Of a stretch of DNA of 64,000 bases, positions 51,006 through 60,191 are shown piece by piece (the stretch's first letter is position 1; each line of letters starts with the position of its first letter). The notes below the pieces were generated by a model. The model saw only the letters and a list, made by a program, of their open reading frames with translations, did not search any database and was not told the origin of the DNA. Position numbers and translations under genes: made by a program. This DNA is from Blastobasis lacticolella (taxonomy: Eukaryota; Arthropoda; Insecta; Lepidoptera; Blastobasidae), in contig LR990060.1 of assembly GCA_905147135.1 (NCBI GenBank), positions 4,542,001 through 4,606,000 of the forward strand, in the 5' to 3' direction.

Positions 51006-51645
51006 ATATTTTTTTAGAAATTTGACTAGCCACAAAATACGAAACGGTCACTCGTCCATTTCCCAAACTCTACGAATGTTGCTTAACCTTAGTTATCGGT
51101 ATCGAAAACACGCTACCAGTGTCTTTTAAACACAGCAGAATACCAATTCGGCGTCGACGTACAACAAACATATACCAGTATCCCTTGTTATTTGGTGAGG
51201 GATATAGCGGTGCGTGTCCCGAGACGTAAATCTATTGTGAGCGTATGAAGGACAGCTTATGTAAGACAAATGCTTGTTTGTCACATAACGTCTAGATTTT
51301 ATTTCTGTTGATATCTTTCTGTGACGATATGTGGGCGAATCTATATTCTAAATTTAGTGTTTTTGACTGTTTTATCCTTGGTTGAAACATTTATTTCTAT
51401 GTCTATGGTTATAGTATATAATAGAATATTTATTTGCTTAAAATATCGTCACAATGATAGGTGTTAAAAAATCATTACACAGTGGCTAACACATGTTCGC
51501 CCAGTATTAACTGACATGCAAAGTTCTCAGTGTGAATATTATGCTACCTTAAACTCTAAAAATTACTTGACATGCACAATGCAAGAACCTCAAGAATAAT
51601 ATTCCTTTGTACTACAGTGCAGTTGTTAAATGGTTTTTATATCAG
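51006..51645. other. No gene recognised
   Basis: AT-rich spacer; no repeats recognised apart from weak tails at the borders. Confidence 0.35.
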
Positions 51646-51776
51646 TCCGAGCGAGAGGTACCTGGTTCGAATCTCACTGCGGCTATGTACCAATGACTCT
51701 TTTCTGAGGTATGTACATTAGTAAAACGACAACCGATGCACTTACGGCGATTGAAAACATCGTGATGAAACTTACA
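51646..51776 (+). mobile_element. SINE-B head and linker
   Basis: CGAGCGAGAGGTACCTGGTT, CGAATCTCACTGCGGCTATG, TACCAATGACTCTTTTCTGA, then AACCGATGCACTTACGGCGA and AACATCGTGATGAAACTT. This copy shows how head, linker and body connect. It is cut at 51776 by tail-C. Confidence 0.76.
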
Positions 51777-51780
51777 CTTG

Positions 51781-51905
51781 CATGTTATACGACAGGCAAA
51801 CAGACAAGCGGGCCACCTGACGGAAAGTGGTCATCTGTCTATGAACATTAGCAACACCAGGGGTATGACGAATGCATTGCCCGCCTCTAAAGATACCATA
51901 CCTCT
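51781..51905 (-). mobile_element. LINE tail-C fragment
   Basis: CATGTTATACGACAGGCAAA, CAAGCGGGCCACCTGACGG, CAACACCAGGGGTATGACG and CATTGCCCGCCTCTAAAG. The A run is absent; the element abuts SINE-B. Confidence 0.65.
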
Positions 51906-51918
51906 CGTATCCTTTGTC

Positions 51919-52260
51919 ATGTTTTTTTATATACCACCAAGGTGGCAAACAAGCTTACGGCCTGCCTGATGGTAAGCAGTTACCGCAGCCTATGGACGTT
52001 TGCAATACCAGGGGCATCACCCACGCGTTGCCGACCCCGTAAAAACCTTTTAACCCCTTTCTTAAAGAACTCCATGTTGTACTCTCCAGGGAAAACCTCG
52101 CCAGGTAGTTCATTCCACAACCTTAGTGTGCGTGGGAGAAAGTTCCTGGTGTAAAGGAAACACTGTGGCTGGAGGCTCCTACATCCACAAAGACACAAAG
52201 GGATGTTATTGTAATACACAATACTAGAATTTTTCAATTCAAAAGATATCATCTACTCAT
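51919..52260 (-). pseudogene. LINE reverse transcriptase C-terminus with 3' tail
   Basis: Minus frame 51980-52252: GCRSLQPQCFLYTRNFLPRT, LRLWNELPGEVFPGEYNMEF, FKKGVKRFLRGRQR, then a stop at 51980. FLPRTLRLWNELPGEVFP..YNM..FKK is well preserved. The 3' tail runs to the A run at about 51919-51928 (GTTTTTTTATATACC). The tail wording (GGTGGCAAACAAGCTTACGG) makes it a subfamily distinct from tail-C at 54123; a related tail lies at 59568-59690. Roughly 80 codons remain without an internal stop. Confidence 0.85.
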
Positions 52261-52320
52261 AAGGTGGCTACATACGACACTGTGGCAGGGCCGATCTAGG
52301 AGACAGCTAGGCAGTTGATA

Positions 52321-52451
52321 CTAATCCTCACGCAGAATAAAATAAAGTCGAAAGCTACTTGCGATGCCGAGGACGTGGTCGCAAGTCCGACCAAGGTCGC
52401 CTCTCCGGCGCATCCGAAAAACGACTTCTATTTGTACTGTGTAAGGATTAG
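52321..52451. mobile_element. MITE with TA target duplication
   Basis: TA then CTAATCCTCACGCAG at the left and CTGTGTAAGGATTAG then TA at the right: 15-bp TIRs with 2 mismatches, 131 bp, non-coding. TA duplication fits the Tc1/mariner group. Confidence 0.65.
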
Positions 52452-52464
52452 TACCTTTTAACTT

Positions 52465-52575
52465 TTATGTATAATAAGTATGTATTTCAAAGTATATAAG
52501 TAGTTTATCAGTTATCTTGCACCCATAACACAAGCTTTGCTTACTTTGGGGCTAGATGGCGATGTGTGAATTTAT
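52465..52575 (+). mobile_element. SINE-A, 3' half
   Basis: TGTATAATAAGTATGTATTT, GCACCCATAACACAAGCTTT and GGGGCTAGATGGCGATGTGT: head missing. Confidence 0.75.
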
Positions 52576-52598
52576 TTTATTTTTTAACTGTCTAGCTC

Positions 52599-52825
52599 GC
52601 CCGTGTGGTAACCTCTTACAGTGGTGGGTGTCGTACAAGGCGACTAATGTTTTCGAGGCAAAAATATAATAGTCACCGTAGGCTGGAAAATGGGCAGTGG
52701 CGTTTTCCATTTTTATATTTACTACACTGCGATCGGAAAAAAAAACTTCAACCCGCCTGCCAAGCGTAGAGATCAGTGCAATGACCTCCCCTCTCATGAG
52801 AGAAGCCCTAAGTCCTGCAGTGTTT
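52599..52825 (+). mobile_element. Family E short retroposon
   Basis: GCCCGTGTGGTAACCTCTTA, GGGTGTCGTACAAGGCGACT, TTTTCCATTTTTATATTTAC, AACCCGCCTGCCAAGCGTAG and GAGAGAAGCCCTAAGTCCTG. Cut at the 3' end by the next tail-C. Confidence 0.65.
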
Positions 52826-52827
52826 TT

Positions 52828-53080
52828 TTTTTTTTTATGTTATACTATAGGCAAACAGGCAAGCGGGCCACCTGATGGAAAGTGGTCACCACTGCCTGTA
52901 GACATTAGCAACACCAAGAGTATCGCTAATGCGTTGCCCACCTCTATAACACGTTGCTCTGGCAGCAAAAAGCAAATGCCACTCCACTGCCAAAGCCACG
53001 GTTCCCCAAATCCCCACCCCATGGAGCACTGGAAACCTTACTCACCAGCAGAAACACAATACTATTTAAAAGACTGTACT
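52828..53080 (-). mobile_element. LINE 3' end, tail-C family (long form)
   Basis: A run TTTTTTTTTTTTATG at the left, then the long-form words CTCTGGCAGCAAAAAGC, CCATGGAGCACTGGAAACC and CAGCAGAAACACAATAC. Overlapping 137-codon and 60-codon ORFs here are artefacts of this tail. Confidence 0.76.
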
Positions 53081-53157
53081 GTACTGTGTAAGTGTACTGT
53101 TGCGGGCTGAGATGAACTGCCTAGCTACCTTCTAAATCGGCCCTGCCGCAGTGTCGT

Positions 53158-53434
53158 GTTCCAGTACTAAGACAGAGAACACAACCGCCGAGCCAGACAC
53201 CTCTGCGAAACAGAAATTCCTTAGCAAACGGCGAACTAAACTTGATATATCGCGTGTCACCTGAACGCGTTACGTCACGCCGCCGCGGCAATAACATCGT
53301 ATGACTGATGTACTTCGTCGCGTGTCGGGCTCCTTGACAAACGAGCTGGCGGCATGCGTTGCTTGTACCCTTGATCTACGTGTTTGTTGGCTAGGGATCC
53401 GCTGCGGGCGTGTGTGCGAACCTTGTCGAGATAA
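53158..53434. other. No gene recognised
   Basis: Somewhat GC-richer DNA with ACGTCACGCCGCCGCGGCA; no repeat or ORF is recognised with confidence. Confidence 0.3.
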
Positions 53435-53692
53435 TTAAATAAATATAAATAAATATTTTTGGACAAATTCACACAGTGCCATCTAGCCCCAAACTAAGCA
53501 AAGCTTGTACTAGATAACTGATATACTACTTAAATACTTTTTTTTTTAAATACATACTTGTTATACATAGAACACCCAGACCCGTAACAGAAATTAAAAT
53601 TTACCATTTCAATTTCTGCCCGGCCGGGAATCGAACCCGGGACCTCTTGCGTGGCAGACCGGCCATGTTGACCATTGAACCACTCAGGTCGT
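53435..53692 (-). mobile_element. SINE-A, full length
   Basis: (AAAT)n-like tail at 53435-53458, ACAGTGCCATCTAGCCCC, body, antisense B box CCGGGAATCGAACCCGGGAC, and ACCATTGAACCACTCAGGTC. TGCGTGGCAGACCGG keeps the antisense GCC anticodon arm. Confidence 0.88.
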
Positions 53693-53744
53693 CATTTGAA
53701 AGTCGACTGTCGTGGGAAATAAAGGTAATATGAAATAATAATGA

Positions 53745-53779
53745 GAAAAAAGAGGGATGTTGTACATCCCTCTTTTTTC
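53745..53779. repeat. Perfect 16-bp inverted repeat
   Basis: GAAAAAAGAGGGATGT (53745-53760), loop TGT, ACATCCCTCTTTTTTC (53764-53779). An RNA transcribed from it would fold into a stem followed by a T-rich run, but with no gene around it a terminator role is not supported. Confidence 0.85.
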
Positions 53780-54122
53780 GTCGGGGTTAAAAAAGGATGG
53801 AAAAGAAAACACTAAAACAACAGGGCAGCTTGCACCATGATAAACAAAAAATTTTATTCAAAATAGCGTTAGGCGTTATTCTTAAATGGGTTTAAGAATT
53901 TAGTGCAAGCGGGGCTAAAAATAAAGCAAATAAAATATTTGTCGGCCTATGAAAGTAGCTAACTTTCCAATCTTTTTGCGGGCTGAGTACCTACGACGGC
54001 GACGAAGAGGTGACGAGATCTGTCAGAAATTGACCAACGATGCATCAAATATGGTGTGACAGGTTTGTAGCTTGTCGCACTCAATAGTCTCTGCCTACCC
54101 CAATGGGATACGGGCGTGAGTA
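53780..54122. other. Spacer with half of a dispersed hairpin and a LINE scrap
   Basis: GTAGCTAACTTTCCAATCT (53954-53972) is one arm of the 30402-30448 hairpin. GTCTCTGCCTACCCCAATGG then GATACGGGCGTGAGT (54089-54123) is LINE 3' wording as at 61610-61655. Confidence 0.45.
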
Positions 54123-54435
54123 CCTTTTTTTATGTAATACGGTAGACAAACAGACATGCGGGCCACCTGATGGAAAGTGGTCACCGCCGCCTAAGGACAT
54201 CAGCAGCACCAGGGGTGCTACCAATGCGTTGCCCGCCTCTAAGGAGACCACTAATATACCTCTTGAAAGATCCCATGTCATAGTCCACAGGAAACACTGT
54301 GGCTGGGAGCTCATTCCACATCCGAATCGTACGAGCGAGAAACTTTCTTTCGAATCTTCGCGTGTGACCTATGAATGTAAGTGGCATGAAATAAATTCTC
54401 ACTGCTTTCACTATAAAACGTCCATGTATTTATCT
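54123..54435 (-). pseudogene. CR1/Jockey-type LINE reverse transcriptase C-terminus with tail-C
   Basis: Minus frame 54181-54411: HTRRFERKFLARTIRMWNEL, PATVFPVDYDMGSFKRYISG, LLRGGQRIGSTPGAADVLRR, R and stop. F.ARTIRMWNELPATVFP..YDMGSFKR is the usual C-terminal motif. The 3' UTR runs through GGTGGCCCGCATGTCTG-type words (antisense) to an A run at about 54124-54130. This copy ties all tail-C pieces in the window to a LINE protein. At 54440 a Helitron-like element begins. Confidence 0.87.
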
Positions 54436-54439
54436 GAAA

Positions 54440-54648
54440 CTAGCGGCCCGCCCCGGCTTCGCACGGGTAGTAAACCTTAACAAATTATACACCTGAACCT
54501 TCGTCATGAATCACGTTGTCTAAAACCGCACTATGTAGTCTGTGTGTGAATACCGCATGAAAATCCGTTCAGTAGTTCTTGAGTTTATCGCGTACAGACT
54601 GACAGTAAGACACGGCGTGGGACTTCGTTTTATAATATGAAGTAATTA
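54440..54648 (-). mobile_element. Helitron-like element, 3' CTAG end preserved
   Basis: Plus strand CTAGCGGCCCGCCCCGGCTT then CGCACGGGTAGTAAACC is the antisense 3' terminus (…GGGCCGCTAG, T after). The body contains AAAATCCGTTCAGTAGTTCT and GTGGGACTTCGTTTTATAAT. The TC end is degraded (TATAATATGAAGT). Confidence 0.58.
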
Positions 54649-54780
54649 TATTATACTTAAGTATGTACTGAGTAGTGTCCCGTTACAAACAGGACACCAT
54701 ATTACGATCACAAAAGTTCCAACCGTCTCCTCAACCATTTTAGAGGGAAAGGGCGACCCGGCTCCTGACTGCCGTATTTC

Positions 54781-55419
54781 TTGACATTGACTCCCCCGTA
54801 CGTACCCCGTGCTGCCTAGATAGCCGAGCGGACTGAGCGGCGAACACGCGACTTTAATCTAATATTTACATTTTTAAACTCGTGATATCTTTCGAATGGA
54901 ATGTCTGAATTGAATAATTCAAAAAGTTATATAAAGGTATTGAAGCAGTCGTGAATGTGAAGTAATTGATTTTGATAAGGATTAATATCAAGGTACAAAT
55001 AAAGAGCGTTTTTTAGCGGCGGCATTTTAATTAAATTTTGAAAATAAAAGAACACTTATTGTGACATAACTATAATAGTTAGACATATACTGTCGCGACA
55101 CTTTTTGTAGATAATGATGTGTTCTGCAAAGTCGTAGTACATTATTTTGTTCTATCATCAATAGTTTTCGCAGCGCACGCGATGTAAGGAATTTTTTGGG
55201 TATTTTTTTTACACCTTGGGTTACATTATTGGAGTTTTATTAATGATCCGTAATTTTTTAGAAAATATAATATAGCCTAGGTCACCCGCGGATAGTGTAG
55301 CTTCCTAACGGTGAAAGAATTTTTGAAATCGGTCCAGTAGTTTCAAAGCCTATTCAATACAAACAAACAAACAAACAAACAAAAAATCAAACATTTCCTC
55401 TTTATAATATTAGTATAGA
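54781..55419 (-). mobile_element. Helitron-like repeat, tandem unit 1
   Basis: About 640 bp, near identical in its first 300 bp to unit 2 (55543-56172). On the minus strand it begins TCTATACTAATATTATAAAG at 55419. It contains GATAGCCGAGCGGACTGAGC, whose TAGCCGAGCGG fits an RNA polymerase III A box, and a (CAAA)n run at 55361-55386. Its CTAG side is replaced by unrelated sequence (54655-54780). Non-coding. Confidence 0.6.
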
Positions 55420-56172
55420 TAGCCCGTCCCGGCTTCGCACGGGGTAGACAATTATTTATTTTTGGAAATTTGGATATAAAACACTGTTTTTCACAAATAT
55501 TTTTATTTATTAAAAATTATTATTAATTTATATTGACATTGACTGCTCCCGTACGTACCCCATGCTGCCTAGATAGCCGAGCGGGCTGAGCGGCGAACAC
55601 GCGACTTTTTTCTAATATTCACATTTTTAAACTCGTGATATCTTTCGAATGGAATGTCTGAATTGAATAATTCAAAAAGTTATATAAATGTATTGAAGCA
55701 GTCGTGAATATGAAGTAATTGATTTTGATAAGGATTAATACCAAGATACAAATAAAGAGCGTTTTTTAGCGGCGGCATTTTAATTAAATTTTGAAAATAA
55801 AAGAACACTTATTGTGACATAACTACAATATTTGGACACATGCTACCGCGGAGTTTTTTGTAGACATTATGATGTTCTTCAATATTGTTGTACATTATTT
55901 TGTTCTATCGCTAATAGTTTCGGCAGCGCATTCGACGAAAGACATTTTAAGACTCATTTTTCAACACCTTCGGTTACATTGTTCAAATTTTACCAAGGAT
56001 CCCTAATTTTTTTCAAAATGAAATGTAGCCTATGTCAAATTGGAAGAATGTAGCATTCTATTGGTGAAAGAATTTTTTAAATCGGCCCAGTACTTTTTGA
56101 GCCTATTCATTACAAACATACAAACATACAAAAATAGGTACAAAGCTTTCCTCTTTATAATATTAGTGTAGA
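55420..56172 (-). mobile_element. Helitron-like repeat, tandem unit 2
   Basis: Starts directly at the end of unit 1 with TAGCCCGTCCCGGCTTCGCA then CGGGGTAG, the 3' end of the family lacking only the first C of CTAG, and finishes TTATAATATTAGTGTAGA at 56172. Homology with unit 1 covers 55543-56172. Divergence rises toward the right half. The 73-codon ORF within (55832-56053) is not a gene. Confidence 0.6.
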
Positions 56173-56560
56173 TAGAGCACCCACAGTAAAAAAATCTATA
56201 ATGGACGCCGGACGATTAGTGTATTTTTCCATTGAAACCGCTTAATTTTAAAAGCGGCAGCTTTAATTAAAAATTACTTTGAAATGAAAGAAACAAACAG
56301 AAAAGAAGGTCATTTCTAAACTACCTACCCATTGAGAAGTTTGTGAACACAATTTCCGATGAAATAAATTAATAATTCTAACCTCCAAGCTTTTGGTCAC
56401 GAAACTGTGGCGCAATTTTTAGAACGGTGTATGCGAGTCGCTGATAGAGCTCGGGGTTCTGATTGTATTAAGAATGGAAGATAGTTTAAAAAAGCGCATG
56501 GTACTTTTTGAGATACAGGACTCCGCAAAACATTCGCATGCCGGCACTGCATTAGCTCCC
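56173..56560. other. No gene recognised
   Basis: AT-rich; opposing 67- and 73-codon ORFs overlap here and in the adjoining LINE end, both judged spurious except for the LINE part. Confidence 0.35.
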
Positions 56561-56563
56561 CTG

Positions 56564-56677
56564 CACGCACTAGGAATCCTTGATTGGCAGGAGATGGCGC
56601 AGGATAGGAAGAGGTGGCGATCTCTGGTGTCAGAGGCCAAGATCCACTTTGGGTCGCTGAGCCAGCGCAGTAAATAA
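56564..56677 (+). pseudogene. LINE reverse transcriptase C-terminus, HFGSLSQRSK type
   Basis: ALGILDWQEMAQDRKRWRSL then VSEAKIHFGSLSQRSK and stop. The frame is open upstream to 56474 by chance of composition. Same family as 24251-24376; conserved DW...AQDR..WR.LVSEAKIHFGSLSQRSK. Then GTTGCAGATGTCCTGGACAA begins another LINE 3' UTR that matches 16225-16300. Confidence 0.78.
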
Positions 56678-56984
56678 GTAATTAAGTTGCAGATGTCCTG
56701 GACAACAATGACTACTTTCCATCAGTTGGACTATCCGTTCGTGTGCCTCTCTAGGCAATTAAAAATGCTTGATATGGAATCCTTCAAGAGGTATTTTAGA
56801 GTACGAATGTCCAGACGAACGTCCGTCTGGATTACCGATTGGACGTGTCCTAATTTTTTACTACTTTTTTGCAGTAGACTTCTTTCTTAGAAAATCCAAT
56901 AATGTAATTTGAGTGAGTTCATATTTAAGGGTGACCGTTTTGTCCTTTGAGTTTAGTTGAACTTCAGCATCGCAACGTGCTTGA

Positions 56985-57055
56985 CACTAAGTGTCGCCAT
57001 TTTGAAATGTCATGCCAATTCCAATAACAGCGACGTTGTCACCGGGTTACATAAT
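56985..57055 (+). repeat. GTGTCGCCA...CAGCGACGT repeat
   Basis: CTAAGTGTCGCCATTTTGAA, AATGTCATGCCAATTCC and AACAGCGACGTTGTCACCGG correspond in order to 47195-47285 and to the inverted 42276-42391 element. Confidence 0.5.
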
Positions 57056-57162
57056 TTTGTTACTCAAAAGTCAAAAGCATTTTGACATAAGCGTTGTATA
57101 GTTATATACTCGTTAAACGAACGTTTAAGGCTAGTTTAATGTATGAACAATTTTTATTAGTA

Positions 57163-57376
57163 AGATGGAACTGAGCAGGTCATGTTCGCCGCATGTCCGA
57201 GGAGTTATGGGCTAAAACCGTTACAGTTTGGAGACCCAAGAGAAAACGGCAGATCCAAAAAAAGGTGGACAGACGAGCTGCGGGCCTTCGAAAGTGACTG
57301 GCAGACATTGGCACTTGATCGTGAAGAGTGGAAGAATCAGGGGGAGGCCTTTGCTCAGCAGTGGGATGATTTATAA
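57163..57376 (+). pseudogene. LINE reverse transcriptase C-terminus, EAFAQQW type, frameshifted
   Basis: First frame: AGHVRRMSEELWAKTVTVWR then PKRKR; second frame after a shift near 57240-57255: ENGRSKKRWTDELRAFESDW, QTLALDREEWKNQGEAFAQQ, WDDL and stop. KKRW.DEL..F..DW..LALDREEW...GEAFAQQW is an RTE-like C-terminus close to, but distinct from, the AYAQQW group. A stop precedes AGHV. A (TAA)n-like tail follows. Confidence 0.8.
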
Positions 57377-57389
57377 TAATAATATTAAA

Positions 57390-57500
57390 AAGATGGACCC
57401 ACGGACTGGAGCGTATCTTGGCCAGCCCTTGAGTTTGGTCATACAAAGAGTAAACGCCGCTAACCTCCTAGGCACACTCCCAATTGGCAGCGATTTGAAG
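57390..57500 (+). pseudogene. Mobile-element coding fragment, NAANLLGT type
   Basis: KMDPRTGAYLGQPLSLVIQR then VNAANLLGTLP parallels 19440-19630. It follows the LINE end directly but in another frame, so it belongs to a different repeat. Confidence 0.5.
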
Positions 57501-57949
57501 TCTCTTTTTATGTATGATACTGCTTTTATTTTTCATATAGTTTATATATTTTTGATTGTGTTTTCAATAAATAACCAACATTTAATATTTTGTGTAAGAT
57601 GGTTTATAAATAAGAATTAACAAGCAACCCTAAACTTTTGACAGCAGGTTGTTAGTATTCAGAAGCGTTATAAATAGGGGTAAGTTATTATAAGTTGGTA
57701 TGAAACATGCGATTTTTCGATATACAACGCGAAGTTTATGAACATTATTGCTGAAGCCTAATATATTTTTAGACATATTAAAAGTTTTGTAACTGTTGTA
57801 CTTTAAATCAGCATGTAAATTGATAAAAATTAATTAACTTAACTCTGTATGAAGCACGTATGAAGAGATAGATAAATTTGAAAGAAGATTAAAAAGGTAT
57901 AGTAAAGTAAGGTAAAGGTAAGGTAAAGTTAAGTAGGATACCTATCCAG
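57501..57949. other. No gene recognised
   Basis: AT-rich DNA with a purine-rich AAGGTAAAG microsatellite-like tract at about 57893-57935. Confidence 0.4.
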
Positions 57950-58137
57950 CGAAATTACAGGCATAAGGCATTTCATCTGAGTCCTCACAGTGACAACGCA
58001 CCTGCGGTTCTGCATTTTTGTTATCTGCAACCTAAATGTATGAATGGTAGATGTTATGGGCTACAGATACCATTTACCATCAGGTGGGCTGTCTGCTCTC
58101 TTGTCACTGAGTAGCATAAAAAAAGGTAAAAAAAGGC
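57950..58137 (+). mobile_element. LINE 3' UTR with A-rich tail
   Basis: CCAGCGAAATTACAGGCATA, CACAGTGACAACGCACCTGC, GGTTCTGCATTTTTGTTATC, ATGTTATGGGCTACAGATAC, CCATCAGGTGGGCTGTCTGC and AGTAGCATAAAAAAAGG. This sense copy fixes the orientation of the antisense pieces at 17440, 28965 and 32185. The A tail has expanded to about 58165. Confidence 0.65.
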
Positions 58138-58299
58138 ATAAAAAAGCACAAAAAAGGTATATTACGAACGTAGCAAGTGAGCCCGACGCCTACGAGAAAT
58201 AAGTCTCCTTCGTTGTCCCACTGGTGGATATACTAGTGGGACCGTGGACAACGCCCAAACAATGCGATCCCTGCCTACCAAAGGTAAAAGACATGATGT

Positions 58300-58481
58300 T
58301 GTGTATTAAAGAATGAAAGAAAGAAAGAACATTTATTGACACAAACAACAACACCACAACATTGAAAAAGACACAAGAAAACAAAAGGACAATATTGTCT
58401 GTTTGGCCGTTCATTACGCGAAGTATTATTTTTTATAATAAAAGCTTGTAACAAAGGAAAGCATACAAACAAAATGCACGC
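58300..58481 (-). mobile_element. Probable retroposon 3' end with (TTTC)n
   Basis: GAATGAAAGAAAGAAAGAAC then ATTTATTGACAC reads on the minus strand as GTGTCAATAAATG followed by (TTCT)n, a polyadenylation-like AATAAA with a simple tail. No coding motif. Confidence 0.4.
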
Positions 58482-58931
58482 CTAGCACAAATGTATCCGC
58501 GACACAGCTCGCACCGCGAGAGAGCGTTTGTTGCTTCTCTCAATACTGAAGTGAAAGAGAAAGAGATACCTGTACCTATATCGCGCCTTTGCTCGCTTAT
58601 CGCGCGCGAGATCACACTTGTAGTAAGTGACCACCGTCGCCCGCAATACCGGATCGCGAATCACTAGGGATTTCACAAACAATTTAGACTCCATTCTCCA
58701 ATTTATTTTAAACGAAAAAAACATAGAGCACGGGCGCGGCAGGTTATAAAACAAAAATAAAACAAATGAAGAGGGCAATAGCTTGGTTGTAAACAAAAAC
58801 AAAAATACCCGGAACATATTTCTTGTGAAAAACAAAAACAATGCAAAACAAGCTCTTACGGTATTAATTATATTCGGCAGCAAAAAGTCGGATATTATTC
58901 TTGCATGAAAGGCTCGAATGGTCAGAGCCAT
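58482..58931 (-). other. Longest ORF of the window (149 codons), not recognised
   Basis: The minus frame starts MALTIRAFHARIISDFLLPN and ends in ERSNKRSLAVRAVSRIHLC. The first half is Phe/Leu-rich, as expected from A-rich plus-strand sequence; the second half is Arg/Lys-rich. There is no signal peptide followed by a mature domain, no known motif and no repeat copy elsewhere in the window. I regard it as probably non-coding, but it is the only ORF of this length. Confidence 0.2.
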
Positions 58932-58954
58932 GCGGCAACAGGTTTGATAAAAAA

Positions 58955-59200
58955 ATATTATGGATCTATCTATCTATGGCTCTGCGTATCTATGGCTCTG
59001 TGGCTGTGTGTGTATGTCTGTGGCATCGTAACTACAGAATAGATGGACCGATTACAATGCTGTTTTTTTATTGGAAACTAGTTCAATCGCGATCGTCCTT
59101 AGCTTTTTTGCATTAAAATTGGTTTCGTAGTTTAGGAAATATGTATACTTTAGGCAGGGGTTCCCGACGTTACTATGTCGGTTAGGTTATCTTCTCTTCT
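58955..59200 (+). repeat. Dispersed repeat, GGCATCGTAACTACAGAA type
   Basis: GTGTGTATGTCTGTGGCATC, ACAGAATAGATGGACCGATT, GTTTCGTAGTTTAGGAAATA and TATGTCGGTTAGGTTA align in order with 20391-20600. Confidence 0.5.
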
Positions 59201-59359
59201 TTCTAAATTCGTACGTCATTTTGACATGCAGGGAGCGACGGAGTTCTTCACTTGGAAACTTTTGTATTGTATAACCGAAAGTTCTGAAAACTATTACACA
59301 TTCTTTACACGGTTCCCGAGTGTCTTTTTGCAAATTAGGCACACATTGTACTACTATTG

Positions 59360-59412
59360 TATATACTTTTGTAACAATCTTGTGTACAATAAATGGTTAA
59401 ATAAATAAATAA
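59360..59412 (+). mobile_element. Retroposon 3' tail, TTAAATAAATAAAT type
   Basis: ATACTTTTGTAACAATCTTG, TGTACAATAAATGG and TTAAATAAATAAATAAAT; equals 23565-23610 almost base for base. Confidence 0.65.
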
Positions 59413-59414
59413 AT

Positions 59415-59565
59415 TGATCCTGAGACTGTCCTCGGGAAGTATTGGTCAACGCTATCCAGCTCTCCGCACACACTGCTTGAACCGAAGTTCAACCTTTAAA
59501 ATGAGCACGGCTAAGGAGTGGAACACGTTGCCTGCGAGTGTGTACCCTGACCATTTATAATCTGT
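59415..59565 (+). pseudogene. LINE reverse transcriptase C-terminus
   Basis: One plus frame reads RTHCLNRSSTFKMSTAKEWN then TLPASVYPDHL and stop. SSTFK..TAKEWNTLPASVYP is the WN.LP.xV.P motif of CR1/Jockey-type LINE ends with K before EW. It starts directly after the AAAT tail of another insert. Confidence 0.66.
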
Positions 59566-59567
59566 AC

Positions 59568-59690
59568 ACCTTTTTTTTATACCACTAAGTTGGCAAACAA
59601 GCTTACGGCCTCCCTGGTAGTAAGCAGTCGCCGCAGCCTATGGACGTTTGCAATATCAGAGGCATCATCCACGCATTGTTTTCCATGCTA
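59568..59690 (-). mobile_element. LINE 3' end, AAGCTTACGGCCT subfamily
   Basis: A run (CCTTTTTTTTATACCACTAA) then GTTGGCAAACAAGCTTACGG, GTAGTAAGCAGTCGCCGCAG and TATGGACGTTTGCAATATCA. Same subfamily as 51919-52260. Confidence 0.72.
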
Positions 59691-60191
59691 GAGAGAATAT
59701 CCCATGTAGAAATATCTACATAGGCTGTTCTTAGACGGATCATACGCGGTCAGATGGCGGTCAAAACTCTGGCTAGTGACGTCCTTTATAGTAATGAATA
59801 GACGCGGAAAAATCAAGTTAAAACCAAAAATAATGTAAAAGCACAACAAGCGCTTACGGTATTGCATCCGGTGTAATGCTCTATTGTATCGTTTCGGGTA
59901 CAAAGGACCAGAATCGTAGTTCCTTTCCGGTTTTCTACGATCTCAATTCGTAACCCTCACACGTCGTTTTGACACAAAGGGAGGTGCGGGCGGGGGGAGT
60001 TACCAAAGGAGCCGTGGACGTGACGAGCGCGTCACTTGGAAATCGTTCAAAATTGGGCCCCTACTATGGTAGTGCGGCGATTGATAAGTTCTTGATCGAT
60101 ATTGCGTTCATAAATCGGGTAAGTGTATTGTAACTGATGCAAATAACGTGTCCAAAAGGTACACGGCCACAAGTTGGTCCGGTACAAGGTT

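Larger units (their letters stand above)
52274..53157. repeat. Inverted repeat pair 840 bp apart
   Basis: ACGACACTGTGGCAGGGCCG begins the left segment (52274-52316); the right segment (53115-53157) is its inverted counterpart, the same 43-bp length and about 38 matches. The pair encloses a MITE, a SINE-A tail, family E and a tail-C end. It may be the TIRs of one composite element or two inverted copies of a small repeat. Confidence 0.5.

Noticed and set aside
52697..53110. 137-codon ORF
   Set aside because: It spans family E and a LINE tail-C end on the opposite strand.
53745..53779. Rho-independent terminator
   Set aside because: Eukaryotic context with no adjacent gene.
58482..58931. 149-codon ORF as a real gene
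   Set aside because: Composition explains it; no domain, splice or promoter context. Kept only as an unassigned entry.
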